Shown in pieces: positions 7,246-16,637 of a stretch of DNA of 64,000 bases. Below the pieces are notes generated by a model. The model was given only the letters and a program-made list of their open reading frames with translations. It was not told where the DNA came from and did no database searches. The position numbers and the translations under genes were made by a program. The DNA lies in assembly GCA_024275015.1 (NCBI GenBank), contig JAJRZW010000066.1, positions 1 through 64,000 on the forward strand, given 5' to 3'. The number at the start of each line of letters is the position of its first letter. The first letter of the stretch is position 1. This stretch comes from Deltaproteobacteria bacterium (GTDB taxonomy: Bacteria; Desulfobacterota; Desulfobulbia; Desulfobulbales; JAJRZW01).

Positions 7246-8423
7246 ATCTCCCCTCCCAGATCAATACGAAGTTCCCCCCGGACCCCTGACCCGGCCTTGC
7301 TGATCTGGCCGGTAGACACCTTCATCCCCGGAGAAAGCGTAAGTGACGCCCGGAGGCGATCCATCTCGGCAAGAGAGGCAAGCCGCATAACTATGACCAG
7401 ACGGCGGCCGTCAAAACGCAGCCGATGAAGATGAAAACCGTTGGCCCGCAAAAGTTCCGGGGCGATTTCGGCCAGAAGGGGGAGGAAACGGTCACCGGCG
7501 TTGGCGGATTTTTTCAGTCTCTGCTCCAGTTGCAGCCTGGGATCAACCAGTATTGCCGGACCGGGAAAGGCCTTTTTGTAAAGACTGGTCATCGCCGCCC
7601 GGGTCTCTTCCGTCTGCCGCGTAAAGCGGAGATAATCAATGCCGTCATTAACAAACAACAGCCCCAGCCATAACAGGGCAAGGATCAGGGGCAGAACAAA
7701 TGCGGAGGGAAACAAACGGCCACGGCGGCGGTACTCGCCGCGCAGCAGGTTCAGGGGATGTTCATCCGGGCCGCGGCTGAACAGGCGAGGCCACGGTTCC
7801 GGGGCCTTCACTATTCGCGCCCCGGGGAGGCAATCCGGCTCATCCCCCTCGCCGCCGCAGGCATAAACCACCATGGGGCCATCCCGGTCGCCGCGCAGAC
7901 GCAGCCAGACGTCAAGGTTCTCCCGTTCCATGGCCACGCCGGTTCCGTCGAAGTCAAGAGCAAGAAAACGCTCCGGAATCAGGGCAATGACCAGGCCGGC
8001 ATCATCCCCCCGGGGCAGGGCCAGAAAATCGGCAATAAGCAGGTCGGGGATCAGAGCGGAATCCTCAAGCCGGGACAGAATCGCGCTGATCCGATCCCGA
8101 CTGATCGCCGCGACCAGAAGCCGGTCTGGATGATCGGGAACCGGAGTGCTGACCACGTGGAGTTCGTCAACCCCGCCGGCCAGACGTTCTTCAAGAACAA
8201 AAGGCACCGCCCGCAGGCTCTGACTCTCCCGTCCCGGCGGCCGGGAAATGATGGAGACCATGACGTCCTCGCCGCCCACCAGGACCACAAGCCGATCGTG
8301 ATCAAGGGCGGCAATCTCCGCCAGGGAAGAATGACCGTAACGACATCCTTCCGGGGCCGAAACAACCCAGAAGAATGCCTCCGCCTCAATCTGATCGACA
8401 AATACACGTAAAACTCTGCTCAA
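7242..8423 (-). CDS. gspL: Type II secretion assembly-platform protein GspL
   Basis: Bitopic protein that binds the GspE ATPase on its cytoplasmic side. 393 residues: an actin-like cytoplasmic domain (about 1-230, including FVLEERLAGGVDELHVV), one span near 240-258 (FVLPLILALLWLGLLFV) and a periplasmic ferredoxin-like domain. The start is a TTG at 8423, overlapping the gspK stop as TTGA, with AAGGTGA about 8 nt upstream. ATGA overlap with gspM downstream. Confidence 0.9.
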   Translation of the reverse strand: MSRVLRVFVDQIEAEAFFWVVSAPEGCRYGHSSLAEIAALDHDRLVVLVGGEDVMVSIISRPPGRESQSLRAVPFVLEERLAGGVDELHVVSTPVPDHPDRLLVAAISRDRISAILSRLEDSALIPDLLIADFLALPRGDDAGLVIALIPERFLALDFDGTGVAMERENLDVWLRLRGDRDGPMVVYACGGEGDEPDCLPGARIVKAPEPWPRLFSRGPDEHPLNLLRGEYRRRGRLFPSAFVLPLILALLWLGLLFVNDGIDYLRFTRQTEETRAAMTSLYKKAFPGPAILVDPRLQLEQRLKKSANAGDRFLPLLAEIAPELLRANGFHLHRLRFDGRRLVIVMRLASLAEMDRLRASLTLSPGMKVSTGQISKAGSGVRGELRIDLGGEI

Positions 8424-9355
8424 GAGGATTCACCTTTCATCTCAATCCGCCCCCCGCGGAAAAAGGCCCGCCGCATAACCGCCACCCCGTGACTGCGGTC
8501 AACAAGGGATTCCAAGGCCCAGGCGCCATAACCATTGACCGCCTCGGCCCGGATAAGGAAAAAATCACTGCCCAGCACCAGTCCGGCACCGGTCAAGCCC
8601 TTGTCCTTCCAGACATCCAGGGCGAGAAAATCGGTCATGGAGGCAAAACCATCATCCGGCACCATTCCGTCAACCGCGTCAACATCCACCCCGGCGGCAA
8701 GACTCGCCAGAACCCGCGGCCCGGCGGTATTGACGTTGACCGGGGTCGCCGCCGGCAGGGCGGAGATATTGCCCCGGAGGCAAGAATACCCCTCCGGTTC
8801 CATATAACGCAAGTAAGCCAGGCCGGAGAGGTCATAAACGGCGCGATTGGCAGGCCGGGCCAGACTCCCCTGCTCCTGATAATAATCCGCCTCCGCCCCC
8901 ATGGGCCGGACCTCGTCGTCGGAATCAAGCCAGTCTTCAAGGGCGACCAGAGCCAGAGGCTCAACTCCACAGATATCAAAAAGCCGCAGGAGCCGTTCCC
9001 GGGTCAATTTTTTCAAAGCGTCGTTGCCCAGCACGAGATTGTTAACGTTTACCCGCCCCTGCATATCAATTATCCGGCCGCTGATAGTGCCGGAATCGGT
9101 TTTCACCGGGGCAAGCTCACGGGCCCAGTCCTCGGCGCGGTTATCGGTCGAACCCCGGCCGCGGTCACGCCTTAACACCACCCCGGCCCAGGCCTCAAAA
9201 CCACCCAATAATTCCACCGCCCGGTCATGGGCGATCAACAGGGCGCTGCGCCGGATCGAGGTCGCCTGACTCATGACCATCGCCGCCACCAGAAAACCGG
9301 CGATAACAACAATCATCAGCACCAGCAACAGGCCGCTGCCCCGTTCTCCCCTCAT
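8420..9355 (-). CDS. gspK: Type II secretion minor pseudopilin GspK
   Basis: Largest minor pseudopilin, thought to cap the pseudopilus tip with GspI and GspJ. 311 residues. The leader ends RGERGSG|LLLVLMIVVIAGFLV; as in other GspK proteins the mature protein lacks the Glu at +5. The body contains the GspK helical signature DMQGRVNVNNL, ALEDWLDSDDEVRP, AEADYYQ and PVNVNTAGPRVLASL. Coupled by ATGA to gspJ and by TTGA to gspL. Confidence 0.93.
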   Translation of the reverse strand: MRGERGSGLLLVLMIVVIAGFLVAAMVMSQATSIRRSALLIAHDRAVELLGGFEAWAGVVLRRDRGRGSTDNRAEDWARELAPVKTDSGTISGRIIDMQGRVNVNNLVLGNDALKKLTRERLLRLFDICGVEPLALVALEDWLDSDDEVRPMGAEADYYQEQGSLARPANRAVYDLSGLAYLRYMEPEGYSCLRGNISALPAATPVNVNTAGPRVLASLAAGVDVDAVDGMVPDDGFASMTDFLALDVWKDKGLTGAGLVLGSDFFLIRAEAVNGYGAWALESLVDRSHGVAVMRRAFFRGGRIEMKGESS

Positions 9356-9978
9356 CGGCCCACCCCGATATAGAACAGGCGCGAGACCGTGCCGTAACCG
9401 GCAATATCAACCGTGACCCTTACCCCGGTCGGGACCCGGGCCTGATCTGAACTTTCCTTCCCGGCCGCGGCCTCATCCCCCTTCCCGGCAACGGGCAGTA
9501 CGGTGATGGATTTGACTCCGGTGATGAGGTCGCGACCGCTCATTTCTCCGTCCCGCCCCTGAACAAACCGAAGCCGCCGCGAAATAACCCCGTCTTTAAG
9601 GACATAAAGCACCCGCAAAGGCCCGGGGGGCATCCGCGCCGCCCTGACCCCGGATCTGGTAATCGCGAGGGTGGGAAAGGGATCGGCGCTTAGCTTGAAC
9701 GGTTCCATGACCCCGTCCGGGCCATTGATCTTCCGCGGCACCATAACCCGCAGGTCCTGATCGATCAGGGTGAAAAATATCTCAACCCGGGCCAGGGCCG
9801 TCTGACGCTTCTGCATGGCCTCTCTGGTTGCGGCAAGGGCATTGAGCGAACGCGCCGCCGTTACCCCGATGATCGCCATGATCGCCACCGCCACCATGAC
9901 TTCAAGAAGGGTGAAACCACCCCCGGCGGCACCGCTGTTTCCCCCTGTCTTCATCATTCCGCCCCGCTGATCGTCCAT
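9352..9978 (-). CDS. gspJ: Type II secretion minor pseudopilin GspJ
   Basis: Minor pseudopilin of the tip complex. 208 residues with leader ending GGG|FTLLEVMVAVAIMAIIGVTAAR, Glu at +5, then LNALAATREAMQKRQTALARVE and IDQDLRVMVPR, typical of GspJ. The start at 9978 abuts the gspI stop; ATGs at 9957 and 9954, after a GGGGCGGA stretch, would give a shorter leader and cannot be excluded. The middle is rich in basic residues and includes a Lys/Asp/Glu/Ala loop (GKGDEAAAGKESSD) not obviously conserved. Confidence 0.9.
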   Translation of the reverse strand: MDDQRGGMMKTGGNSGAAGGGFTLLEVMVAVAIMAIIGVTAARSLNALAATREAMQKRQTALARVEIFFTLIDQDLRVMVPRKINGPDGVMEPFKLSADPFPTLAITRSGVRAARMPPGPLRVLYVLKDGVISRRLRFVQGRDGEMSGRDLITGVKSITVLPVAGKGDEAAAGKESSDQARVPTGVRVTVDIAGYGTVSRLFYIGVGR

Positions 9979-10350
9979 TTAATTTTCCGGCGCCGCCGGG
10001 ATAAACGATGTCATACGCGCCAGGGACTCACCATCAGGGGTATCACTGACTTTTACCTCCACCCGCACCACCCCGGGATATGAAGTAGAAAAGCTCTCCG
10101 TCCGCCAGTAAAAGGGGCGACCGGCCTCTTCCGCCTCGCCGCTATGTCGGGCGGTATCGCCGAGCCATGCCGGTCCCAGACGCAAAGCCGCGATCCGGTT
10201 CGCGGCAACCCAGTGCGCCAACACCCGGGCCTCGACCTCGGCCCCATCGGCGACCAGACGACCCTGGATCCTGAGCATTGAGGCCAGGGCAATAGCCACC
10301 ACCGCCAGGGCCACCAATACCTCAAGAAGAGAAAAACCCCTGCGACCCAT
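9979..10350 (-). CDS. gspI: Type II secretion minor pseudopilin GspI
   Basis: Minor pseudopilin of about 123 residues. Short leader MGRRG|FSLLEVLVALAVVAIALASMLR, Glu at +5, then AHWVAANRIAALRLGP, the GspI-type helix end, and a small beta domain. ATG 10350 overlaps the gspF stop (TGATG); a GTG three bases upstream is possible. Immediately followed by gspJ. Confidence 0.92.
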   Translation of the reverse strand: MGRRGFSLLEVLVALAVVAIALASMLRIQGRLVADGAEVEARVLAHWVAANRIAALRLGPAWLGDTARHSGEAEEAGRPFYWRTESFSTSYPGVVRVEVKVSDTPDGESLARMTSFIPAAPEN

Positions 10351-11549
10351 CACCTTACCAGCCGGTTGAGGTCAAATATAGGTAGCATCACCGCCAGGAC
10401 ACTAAACAACACCACCCCGCCCACCGCCAGGATCAGGGCCGGTTCCACCACCGCCATCAGCAACGCCAGACTGCGCTCTACCTCCACCTCAAGACCGGCG
10501 GCGGCGACGAGGAGCATCCGGTCAAGAGAACCGCTCTTCTCGCCACTGCCGATGAGCTGCAGACTCACGGACGGAAAATCACCAATGGCGGCAAGGCCAT
10601 CCCTGAGACCGCCGCCCTCCCGCACCCGGGCCGCGACCTCTGCCAGCCGGGCCGCCATAACCGGACTTTTAACCGCGGCCCCGGCTCCGGCCATGGCCTC
10701 GTAAAGCGGCACCCCGCTCCTGACCATCATCCCCAGGGTGCGACAATAACGGCCGCAATTCACCTTGCGCACCAAGGGCCCGAACAGGGGCAGGCGCAGG
10801 AGTAAATGATGAAAAAAAAGCCTTACCGCCGCAAGACGAAAAAGGGTAATTCCGCTAATCAGCAATACCGACAGGACAAGGACTAAAAGGCCGCCATGCT
10901 GCCGCAACATCTCACCGCCGCCCATAAGCATCCGGGTAAGAACCGGGAGATCCTGATGAAGGCCCTTGAATATCCCCGCCACCTGCGGCACCACCCGGAC
11001 GAGGAGAAAGCCAACCACCCCGGTGGACACCATCACCAGAATCAGAGGATAAACCATGGCCGCGGTCAGACGGTTACGCATGGCCACCCCGGCCTCAAGA
11101 TGGTCGGCCAGAAGTTCCAGGATCTGATCAAGACCGGCACCGGCCTCGCCGGCACGGACACTGGCGACGTACACCGGGGGAAAGAGATCAACCGCGGCCA
11201 GGGCATCGGCAAAGGAATGGCCTTCGAGAAGCGAGGAACGCACCGCCCCCAGGATTCGCGGCCAGAAACGATCTTCCATCTGGGCGGCGCAGGCGGCGAT
11301 ACTCTCCTCAATGGTGGAGCCGGAACCAACCAGCAGGGCCAGTTGCCGGGTGATGACCGCCAGTTCCGTCAGCGGCAGCCGTCGACGCCGCCAGCGATAT
11401 TCAGCCCGCGTCGCCACCTCCCTGACCTCGACCGGGAACAGCCCCTCGCGGCGGAGATCGTGGCGGCAATCACGAAGACTGTCCGCCTGCCTCACCCCGC
11501 GACGACGACGCCCCCGGGGATCAAGAGCGACATAGGAAAAGGCGGCCAT
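10350..11549 (-). CDS. gspF: Type II secretion inner-membrane platform protein GspF
   Basis: Polytopic core of the inner-membrane platform that couples GspE to pilus assembly. 399 residues in two homologous GspF halves: LAVITRQLALLVGSGSTIEESI, followed by RAGEAGAGLDQILELLADHLE, and the second half YCRTLGMMVRSGVPLYEAM and GSGEKSGSLDRMLLVAA; three spans near 165-190, 215-240 and 370-395. ATG 11549 is chosen over the in-frame TTG at 11552 because GGGGG lies 7 nt before it. Confidence 0.95.
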   Translation of the reverse strand: MAAFSYVALDPRGRRRRGVRQADSLRDCRHDLRREGLFPVEVREVATRAEYRWRRRRLPLTELAVITRQLALLVGSGSTIEESIAACAAQMEDRFWPRILGAVRSSLLEGHSFADALAAVDLFPPVYVASVRAGEAGAGLDQILELLADHLEAGVAMRNRLTAAMVYPLILVMVSTGVVGFLLVRVVPQVAGIFKGLHQDLPVLTRMLMGGGEMLRQHGGLLVLVLSVLLISGITLFRLAAVRLFFHHLLLRLPLFGPLVRKVNCGRYCRTLGMMVRSGVPLYEAMAGAGAAVKSPVMAARLAEVAARVREGGGLRDGLAAIGDFPSVSLQLIGSGEKSGSLDRMLLVAAAGLEVEVERSLALLMAVVEPALILAVGGVVLFSVLAVMLPIFDLNRLVR

Positions 11550-11552
11550 CAA

Positions 11553-13040
11553 TCACCCCCCGCCGCTTGAGCCCAGAACCCGAAGCAGTTCAACCAGGGA
11601 GGTCTCGCCACTTTTGACCTTTGTCAGGCCGGCATCAAAGATGGTATTGCGCCCCTGATGAGTGGCAATCAAATGCTCTGACTCACCCTGATGCACCATC
11701 TGCCGCAACTCGTCATCCAGGATCAGGATCTCGTATATCCCGACCCGGCCGCGGTATCCCTGACCGTCACAGGACTCACAGCCCTCCGGTTCCCAGACCC
11801 TTTCCATACTGACGGCCGCGGCCATCTTCTCCACCGCCGCCGACTCGGCCCGGCTGATCTCCCGCGCCCTGCGACAATCAGGACAGAGGCGACGCACCAG
11901 GCGCTGGGCCAGAACCCCGGCCAGCGACGAAGAAAGGAGATAGGGCTCCACCCCCATGTCCCGCAGACGGGTAAGGGCCCCGACCGCGGTGGAGGTATGA
12001 AGGGTGGAAAAGACCAGATGCCCGGTCAGACTCGCCTGTACCGCTATTTCAGCGGTCTCGATATCCCGCACCTCGCCGACCATGACCACATCCGGATCCT
12101 GGCGCAGGATGGCCCGAAGGCCCCGGGCATAAGTCATCCCGGTCTTTAAATTAACCTGGCTCTGGCCGATACCCTCGAGATGATACTCAATCGGATCCTC
12201 AACGGTCATGATATTACGGCTCTGCTCATTCAGCTTTGACAAAGCGGCGTAGAGGGTAGTGGTCTTACCGCTGCCGGTGGGGCCGGTGACCAGGACAATG
12301 CCGTCTGAACGGGCGAGAAGGGAAGAAAAACCGGCAAGCACGTCCCCTTCCATCCCCAACTGCTCAAGATCAAGACGCCCCTCCTGCTTGTCTAATATCC
12401 GCAGGACGATACGTTCCCCCATGGCCGCGGGGATAGTCGAGACCCGGACATCAACCGGCCGCCCGGCGATAAGAATCGAGATCCGCCCGTCCTGGGGCAG
12501 GCGTTTTTCAGCAATATCAAGGCGGGCCATGATCTTTACCCGCGCCGCCAGCAACGGCGCCAGGGCAAGATAGGGCTCAAGCACCGTCCGCAGGACCCCA
12601 TCAATACGGAACCGAACCCGGAGCTTGTTCTCAAAGGGTTCGATATGGATATCCGAGGCACAGGCCCGTACCGCCCGGGCGAGAAGACCGTTGATGAGAC
12701 GGATCACCGGGGCGTGTTCATCGCTCTCTAAAATCTCCTGGGCCCCGGCAATGGAGGCGGCAAGGTTATCGAGGTCAAGGTCTTCCTCAATCTCCACCGT
12801 CTCAAGCTCGACCCCGGAGCCGCCCTCGTAAAGATCACGCAGCCGCCGGTCGAATTCCGCCGTGCTCACCACCCCGGCCGCAACCGGCCGGGCCAGAAAA
12901 CGCCGCGCCTCCTGCAGGGATTCCGCCGCCGCGTCATCACGGCAGAAAATCCTGACCGTATCCCCCCCGTCGGCCACCGCCAGCACCCCGGCCTCCCGGG
13001 CAAAGGCAAAGGGCAGCCTTATGGGATTTGCCCCGGACAT
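11553..13040 (-). CDS. gspE: Type II secretion ATPase GspE
   Basis: Hexameric ATPase that powers pseudopilus assembly. 495 residues with a short N1-like domain, Walker A GPTGSGKTT (253-261), the Asp box GEVRDIETAEIA, the His box LHTSTAVGALTRL and the zinc-binding tetracysteine element CPDC...CESC (C-x2-C, about 30 residues, C-x2-C). The CASDIHIEPFENKLRVRFRIDG motif before the ATPase core is also intact. The N-terminal domain is shorter than in enteric GspE, as in many deltaproteobacterial versions. It starts directly after the gspD stop (TAA-ATG). Confidence 0.96.
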   Translation of the reverse strand: MSGANPIRLPFAFAREAGVLAVADGGDTVRIFCRDDAAAESLQEARRFLARPVAAGVVSTAEFDRRLRDLYEGGSGVELETVEIEEDLDLDNLAASIAGAQEILESDEHAPVIRLINGLLARAVRACASDIHIEPFENKLRVRFRIDGVLRTVLEPYLALAPLLAARVKIMARLDIAEKRLPQDGRISILIAGRPVDVRVSTIPAAMGERIVLRILDKQEGRLDLEQLGMEGDVLAGFSSLLARSDGIVLVTGPTGSGKTTTLYAALSKLNEQSRNIMTVEDPIEYHLEGIGQSQVNLKTGMTYARGLRAILRQDPDVVMVGEVRDIETAEIAVQASLTGHLVFSTLHTSTAVGALTRLRDMGVEPYLLSSSLAGVLAQRLVRRLCPDCRRAREISRAESAAVEKMAAAVSMERVWEPEGCESCDGQGYRGRVGIYEILILDDELRQMVHQGESEHLIATHQGRNTIFDAGLTKVKSGETSLVELLRVLGSSGGG

Positions 13041-14996
13041 TTATTGCCCTTCCCCGGCCCTGGCCGGCAATACCGGGCCGGTTTCATGATCAGCCCCGGG
13101 GATATCACGCGCCCGGGCGTTAAAGGCCTGCTGCAGACGACGAAGGTAATCGTATTTATCAAAGGTGATGGTATCACTTTTCCGGTTATCGCGGATAATC
13201 ACCGGCCGGAGAAAGACCATCAGATTTTTGCGGCTGCGGGAGCTTGAATTGTAGCGAAACAGCCAGCCCAACACCGGAATACTGCCAAGCAGCGGCACCC
13301 GGTGTTCACTCTCCTTCAATTCGTCACTGATCAGGCCGCCGAGGACCAAAATCTTGCCGTCATCCACCAAAACCGAGGTTTTGATGCTTCGGGTACTGGT
13401 ACTTTCCAGCCCGGCAATATTTGAATTGGCTGAGTTGGCAAGGTTTGACACCTCCTGTTCTATATCGAGACGAACGGTGTCGCCCGCGCTGATCTGCGGC
13501 CTGACTTTCAACTTCAGCCCCACATCCTTGCGTTCATAGGTGGTGAATGGATTACTGGGATTGGTGCTGCCGGTGGAGGTATAACTGCCGGTGGCAAAGG
13601 GGAGATTATTACCGACCACAATCTCGGCCTCGTGGTTATCGGTGGTCAGAATCGACGGGGTGGAAAGGATGTTGTTATCGGCGTTGCTTGACAGGGCGGT
13701 AAGGAGTCCGGCCATGTTCAGGACCCTGGTCCCAAGAATATCGGCGGAACCACGAAGATAACCAAGACTGAGACCGGAAAGGGCGGCCATACCGGTAACC
13801 GCGTTCAGGGGATCGGCGCTGACGGCGTTGATCCCGGGATTTGTGGTCGAGGTAAAATTGGTTCCGCCGATAACCCCGTTCTCATCGGAAGAGGAAATTC
13901 CGCTGGCCCGCCACTGCACCCCGAGTTCGCTGCCGGCGCCGTTGGAGACCTCGGCGATGATCGCCTCGATCAACACCTGGGGTCGGCGGATATCAAGCTT
14001 GCGGATCACCTGGCGCAGGTCGCGCATCACCGCCGGCGGCGCGGTGATCACCAGGGAATTGGTGTTCTCGTCAGCAACAATGCTGAGGCGTTTATCCCCG
14101 CCCCGAACCACCTTATTGCGCAGGGCTGCGGGCGTAGTCGCCTTGGCGCGCAGCGGCACCGCCTCAAGGACCTTGACCAGATCAACCGCGCGGGCGTATT
14201 TCAAATACACCACCTGGGTGGAACCCTCATCCTTAACCGGAGTATCAAGATTTTTTACAATCGCCTTGATCTGCAGCAAGCGGAAATCACGCCCGGCGAT
14301 AATCAGGGAATTGGTACGCTCATCGGCGATTACCCGCAGGTCGCTCCTTTTTCTTCCGCCGGTGGTGTCAATACTCTGCACCACCCGGGCCAGGTCTCCG
14401 GCATCGGCATATTCAAGCGGGATAATCTCGATATTACCGCTCTTGCCCTGATCAAGCCCGGCGACAATGGCGGCAAGGCGTCGCGCATTGGCGGCCCGGT
14501 CGGAAATAATCAGTGTATTGCTGTCGGCAACCGCAGCGAGATAGGCCTTGGGCGGAACCAGAGGGCGCAGAACCGAAATCAGGCGCTCGGCCTGGATATA
14601 CTTGAGCCGGATCAGACGGGTAACAAAGGCATCGGCGGGATTTTCATCATCAACGGCCAGTGGCTGGCCACTGGAACGGGCCTTGTCCATGGGAATGATC
14701 TGGGTGACCTGCGTCCCCTCCACCGCCGCGAGACGATAGACCTTGAGCAGGGACAGAAAAAGTGGATAGACCTCGTCACGACGCACCGCCTTGGACGCGA
14801 TCACCGTAACCTTGCCCCGCACCGAGGGATCAATAACAAAATTACGGCCGGTGAGTTTTGCAATGGTGTTGATCACCGTCCGAATCTTGACATCCTGAAA
14901 GTTCAGGCTGACCATATCGGCCGCAGCCGCCGCAATCAGGGACCGGAGGAGAAAAGAAAGAAGCAGAAATACAAAAAGCAGCAACCGCGGTCGCAT
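13041..14996 (-). CDS. gspD: Type II secretion outer-membrane secretin GspD
   Basis: Secretin that forms the outer-membrane channel. 651 residues: signal peptide (RLLLFVFLLLSFLLRSLIAAAAA), N0 domain (VSLNFQDVKIRTVINTIAKLTGRNFVID), three KH-like N1-N3 repeats (RLIRLKYIQAERL, EIIPLEYADAGDLARV, VVYLKYARAVDLVKVLEAV), and the C-terminal secretin domain with VGNNLPF, the VGLKLKVRPQI strand, LDIEQEVSN and the end VPLLGSIPVLGWLF. ATG 14996 has GGAGG 7 nt upstream; an in-frame TTG at 15002 overlaps the gspC stop. No lipoprotein pilotin is visible nearby. Confidence 0.96.
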   Translation of the reverse strand: MRPRLLLFVFLLLSFLLRSLIAAAAADMVSLNFQDVKIRTVINTIAKLTGRNFVIDPSVRGKVTVIASKAVRRDEVYPLFLSLLKVYRLAAVEGTQVTQIIPMDKARSSGQPLAVDDENPADAFVTRLIRLKYIQAERLISVLRPLVPPKAYLAAVADSNTLIISDRAANARRLAAIVAGLDQGKSGNIEIIPLEYADAGDLARVVQSIDTTGGRKRSDLRVIADERTNSLIIAGRDFRLLQIKAIVKNLDTPVKDEGSTQVVYLKYARAVDLVKVLEAVPLRAKATTPAALRNKVVRGGDKRLSIVADENTNSLVITAPPAVMRDLRQVIRKLDIRRPQVLIEAIIAEVSNGAGSELGVQWRASGISSSDENGVIGGTNFTSTTNPGINAVSADPLNAVTGMAALSGLSLGYLRGSADILGTRVLNMAGLLTALSSNADNNILSTPSILTTDNHEAEIVVGNNLPFATGSYTSTGSTNPSNPFTTYERKDVGLKLKVRPQISAGDTVRLDIEQEVSNLANSANSNIAGLESTSTRSIKTSVLVDDGKILVLGGLISDELKESEHRVPLLGSIPVLGWLFRYNSSSRSRKNLMVFLRPVIIRDNRKSDTITFDKYDYLRRLQQAFNARARDIPGADHETGPVLPARAGEGQ

Positions 14997-14998
14997 AA

Positions 14999-15820
14999 TC
15001 AATCCTCCATACGGTAAACCCGGGTCCGCACCTGACCGTTACGGCCAAAGCGCACGCTTACCTCTTTACTCTTCATCAATTCCCCGGCCGCCTTCAGGGC
15101 CTGGGCCGGATTACTCAGAGAAATGCCGTTGATCTCATATACTATATCGCCGGACTCAAGCCCAACTGTTTTAAGCAGTTCTTTATCCTTGCTCAGGAGA
15201 CGGAAACCAACCCGGCCTTGTTTGTCCTTCACCGGCTGGGCCCGAACCTTTTGCCCGAGAGCGGGAAGATTTTTCATCCACTTACGCCGATACCCCGCCG
15301 ACACCCGCCAGGACTGATCGTTAACCACAGCCGCGACAGTATTATCGTCGCCCTCAACCTCAAGTACCTCGTGACGGCCGTTACGGATAATCTCGATCCG
15401 GTCCGGCAGCACCCGTTCCACCACCGCCCCGCCGCTTATCCGGTCACCGACGGAGACCACCTGTTCTTCGTCGCCCTTCTTCGCCGCGACAATGGCATAG
15501 GCGACTCCGTTGCTCGGCACCACCGTCCCCCTCAACACCAATGCCAGCGAGGTGGGAGGAAGTTTCTGCACAACCGGGGCCGGTTGCCCCGCCGCTGTTC
15601 CGAAGAGCATGGCCGCGGCCCCGGGCAATTCCGCCTTCTTCACCACCGGTTTCGGCACCACCACCGCGGTCACCGGCAGCGCCGGACGCCACGCCGCCCT
15701 GATTTTCCAGGTAAGATCGGCCGCGCTCAGGGCGAGGAGAATTAAAAACGCCAGGTTAACCACCACCATGAGCCGATTCGCGGTTTTCTCCCGAAAAATG
15801 ACAAAAGAGGCAAATTTCAT
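14999..15820 (-). CDS. gspC: Type II secretion inner-membrane protein GspC (PDZ-type)
   Basis: Connects the inner-membrane platform with the secretin. 273 residues: one span (about 18-40), an HR domain (PPTSLALVLRGTVVPSNGVAYAIVA... VVSVGDRISGGAVVERVLPDRIEI, about 93-160) that binds GspD N0, and a C-terminal PDZ domain (GFRLLSKDKELLKTVGLESGDIVYEINGISL). The ATG at 15820 is chosen because upstream sequence in frame belongs to the neighbouring gene. It follows that gene by 10 nt, so both are probably co-transcribed. Confidence 0.93.
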   Translation of the reverse strand: MKFASFVIFREKTANRLMVVVNLAFLILLALSAADLTWKIRAAWRPALPVTAVVVPKPVVKKAELPGAAAMLFGTAAGQPAPVVQKLPPTSLALVLRGTVVPSNGVAYAIVAAKKGDEEQVVSVGDRISGGAVVERVLPDRIEIIRNGRHEVLEVEGDDNTVAAVVNDQSWRVSAGYRRKWMKNLPALGQKVRAQPVKDKQGRVGFRLLSKDKELLKTVGLESGDIVYEINGISLSNPAQALKAAGELMKSKEVSVRFGRNGQVRTRVYRMED

Positions 15821-15830
15821 GGGATGCGAC

Positions 15831-16517
15831 CTAGATAACCACCGTTCGCCGGATATGATTGACGATCTCGTCGGCATCGTCAAAAACGTCGAATACCAGG
15901 AGGTCATCCCTGGCGATCTTGCCGGTGGCCAGGAGTTCATCCCGCATCCAGTCCACCAGACCACCCCAGAATTCCTTTCCCACCAGAACCACCGGGAATG
16001 ATTTTATCTTCCTGGTCTGCATCAGGGTCAGGGCCTCGAAGAGTTCATCCATGGTCCCGAAACCTCCTGGCATACAGATAAAGGCCATGGCGTATTTGAT
16101 GAACATCACCTTGCGGACAAAGAAATATTTGAAGTTCATCGGCATATTGGTAAAGGGATTGGGCTCCTGCTCAAAGGGCAGGTCGATGTTGAGACCGATG
16201 CTCATCCCCCCGACCTGGGCCGCGCCCTTGTTTGCCGCCTCCATGATCCCCGGACCGCCGCCGGTGATAATCGGATACCCGGCCTCGGCCAGCCGGCTTG
16301 AGACCTCGACGGTAAGACGGTAATAATGGTCACTCTCATCGTTGCGGGCCGAACCGAAAAAGCTGACAGCCGGACGATTCAGATCGGAGAGGGTATCAAA
16401 ACCGTCAACAAACTCACTCATGATCCGGAAAAGACGCCACGAATCTCCGACATTCATATAATCAAGCCAGTACTGCTGCCGTTCGTCACTCACATGGGGG
16501 CCAAAACATCTGTTCAT
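15831..16517 (-). CDS. LOG-family nucleotide 5'-monophosphate nucleosidase
   Basis: Member of the LOG family (lysine-decarboxylase-like Rossmann fold), whose members release ribose 5-phosphate from nucleoside or cytokinin monophosphates. The two diagnostic motifs are present: ITGGGPGIMEAANKGA (about 75-92) and PGGFGTMDELFEALTLMQTRK (about 140-160). Older annotations that call such proteins lysine decarboxylases are wrong. ATG 16517 has GAGG 6 nt upstream. Lying 10 nt before gspC it may lead the secretion operon, but no functional link is known. Confidence 0.9.
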   Translation of the reverse strand: MNRCFGPHVSDERQQYWLDYMNVGDSWRLFRIMSEFVDGFDTLSDLNRPAVSFFGSARNDESDHYYRLTVEVSSRLAEAGYPIITGGGPGIMEAANKGAAQVGGMSIGLNIDLPFEQEPNPFTNMPMNFKYFFVRKVMFIKYAMAFICMPGGFGTMDELFEALTLMQTRKIKSFPVVLVGKEFWGGLVDWMRDELLATGKIARDDLLVFDVFDDADEIVNHIRRTVVI

Positions 16518-16637
16518 AATCACCTCACATTTTTTTCATCATCCCGGTATGACGAAACAACCACCAAGGGATAAATAAACCACGGACGGGCAAGAATTAA
16601 AACCTGAATCCGGGACGCCGACAAAACCTCCCCCGGG

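Noticed and set aside
11621-14739. Open frames of 60-220 codons on the + strand opposite gspD, gspE and gspF
   Set aside because: They are anti-sense shadows of high-GC genes, with low-complexity Arg/Pro/Ser products, no ribosome sites and no family resemblance.
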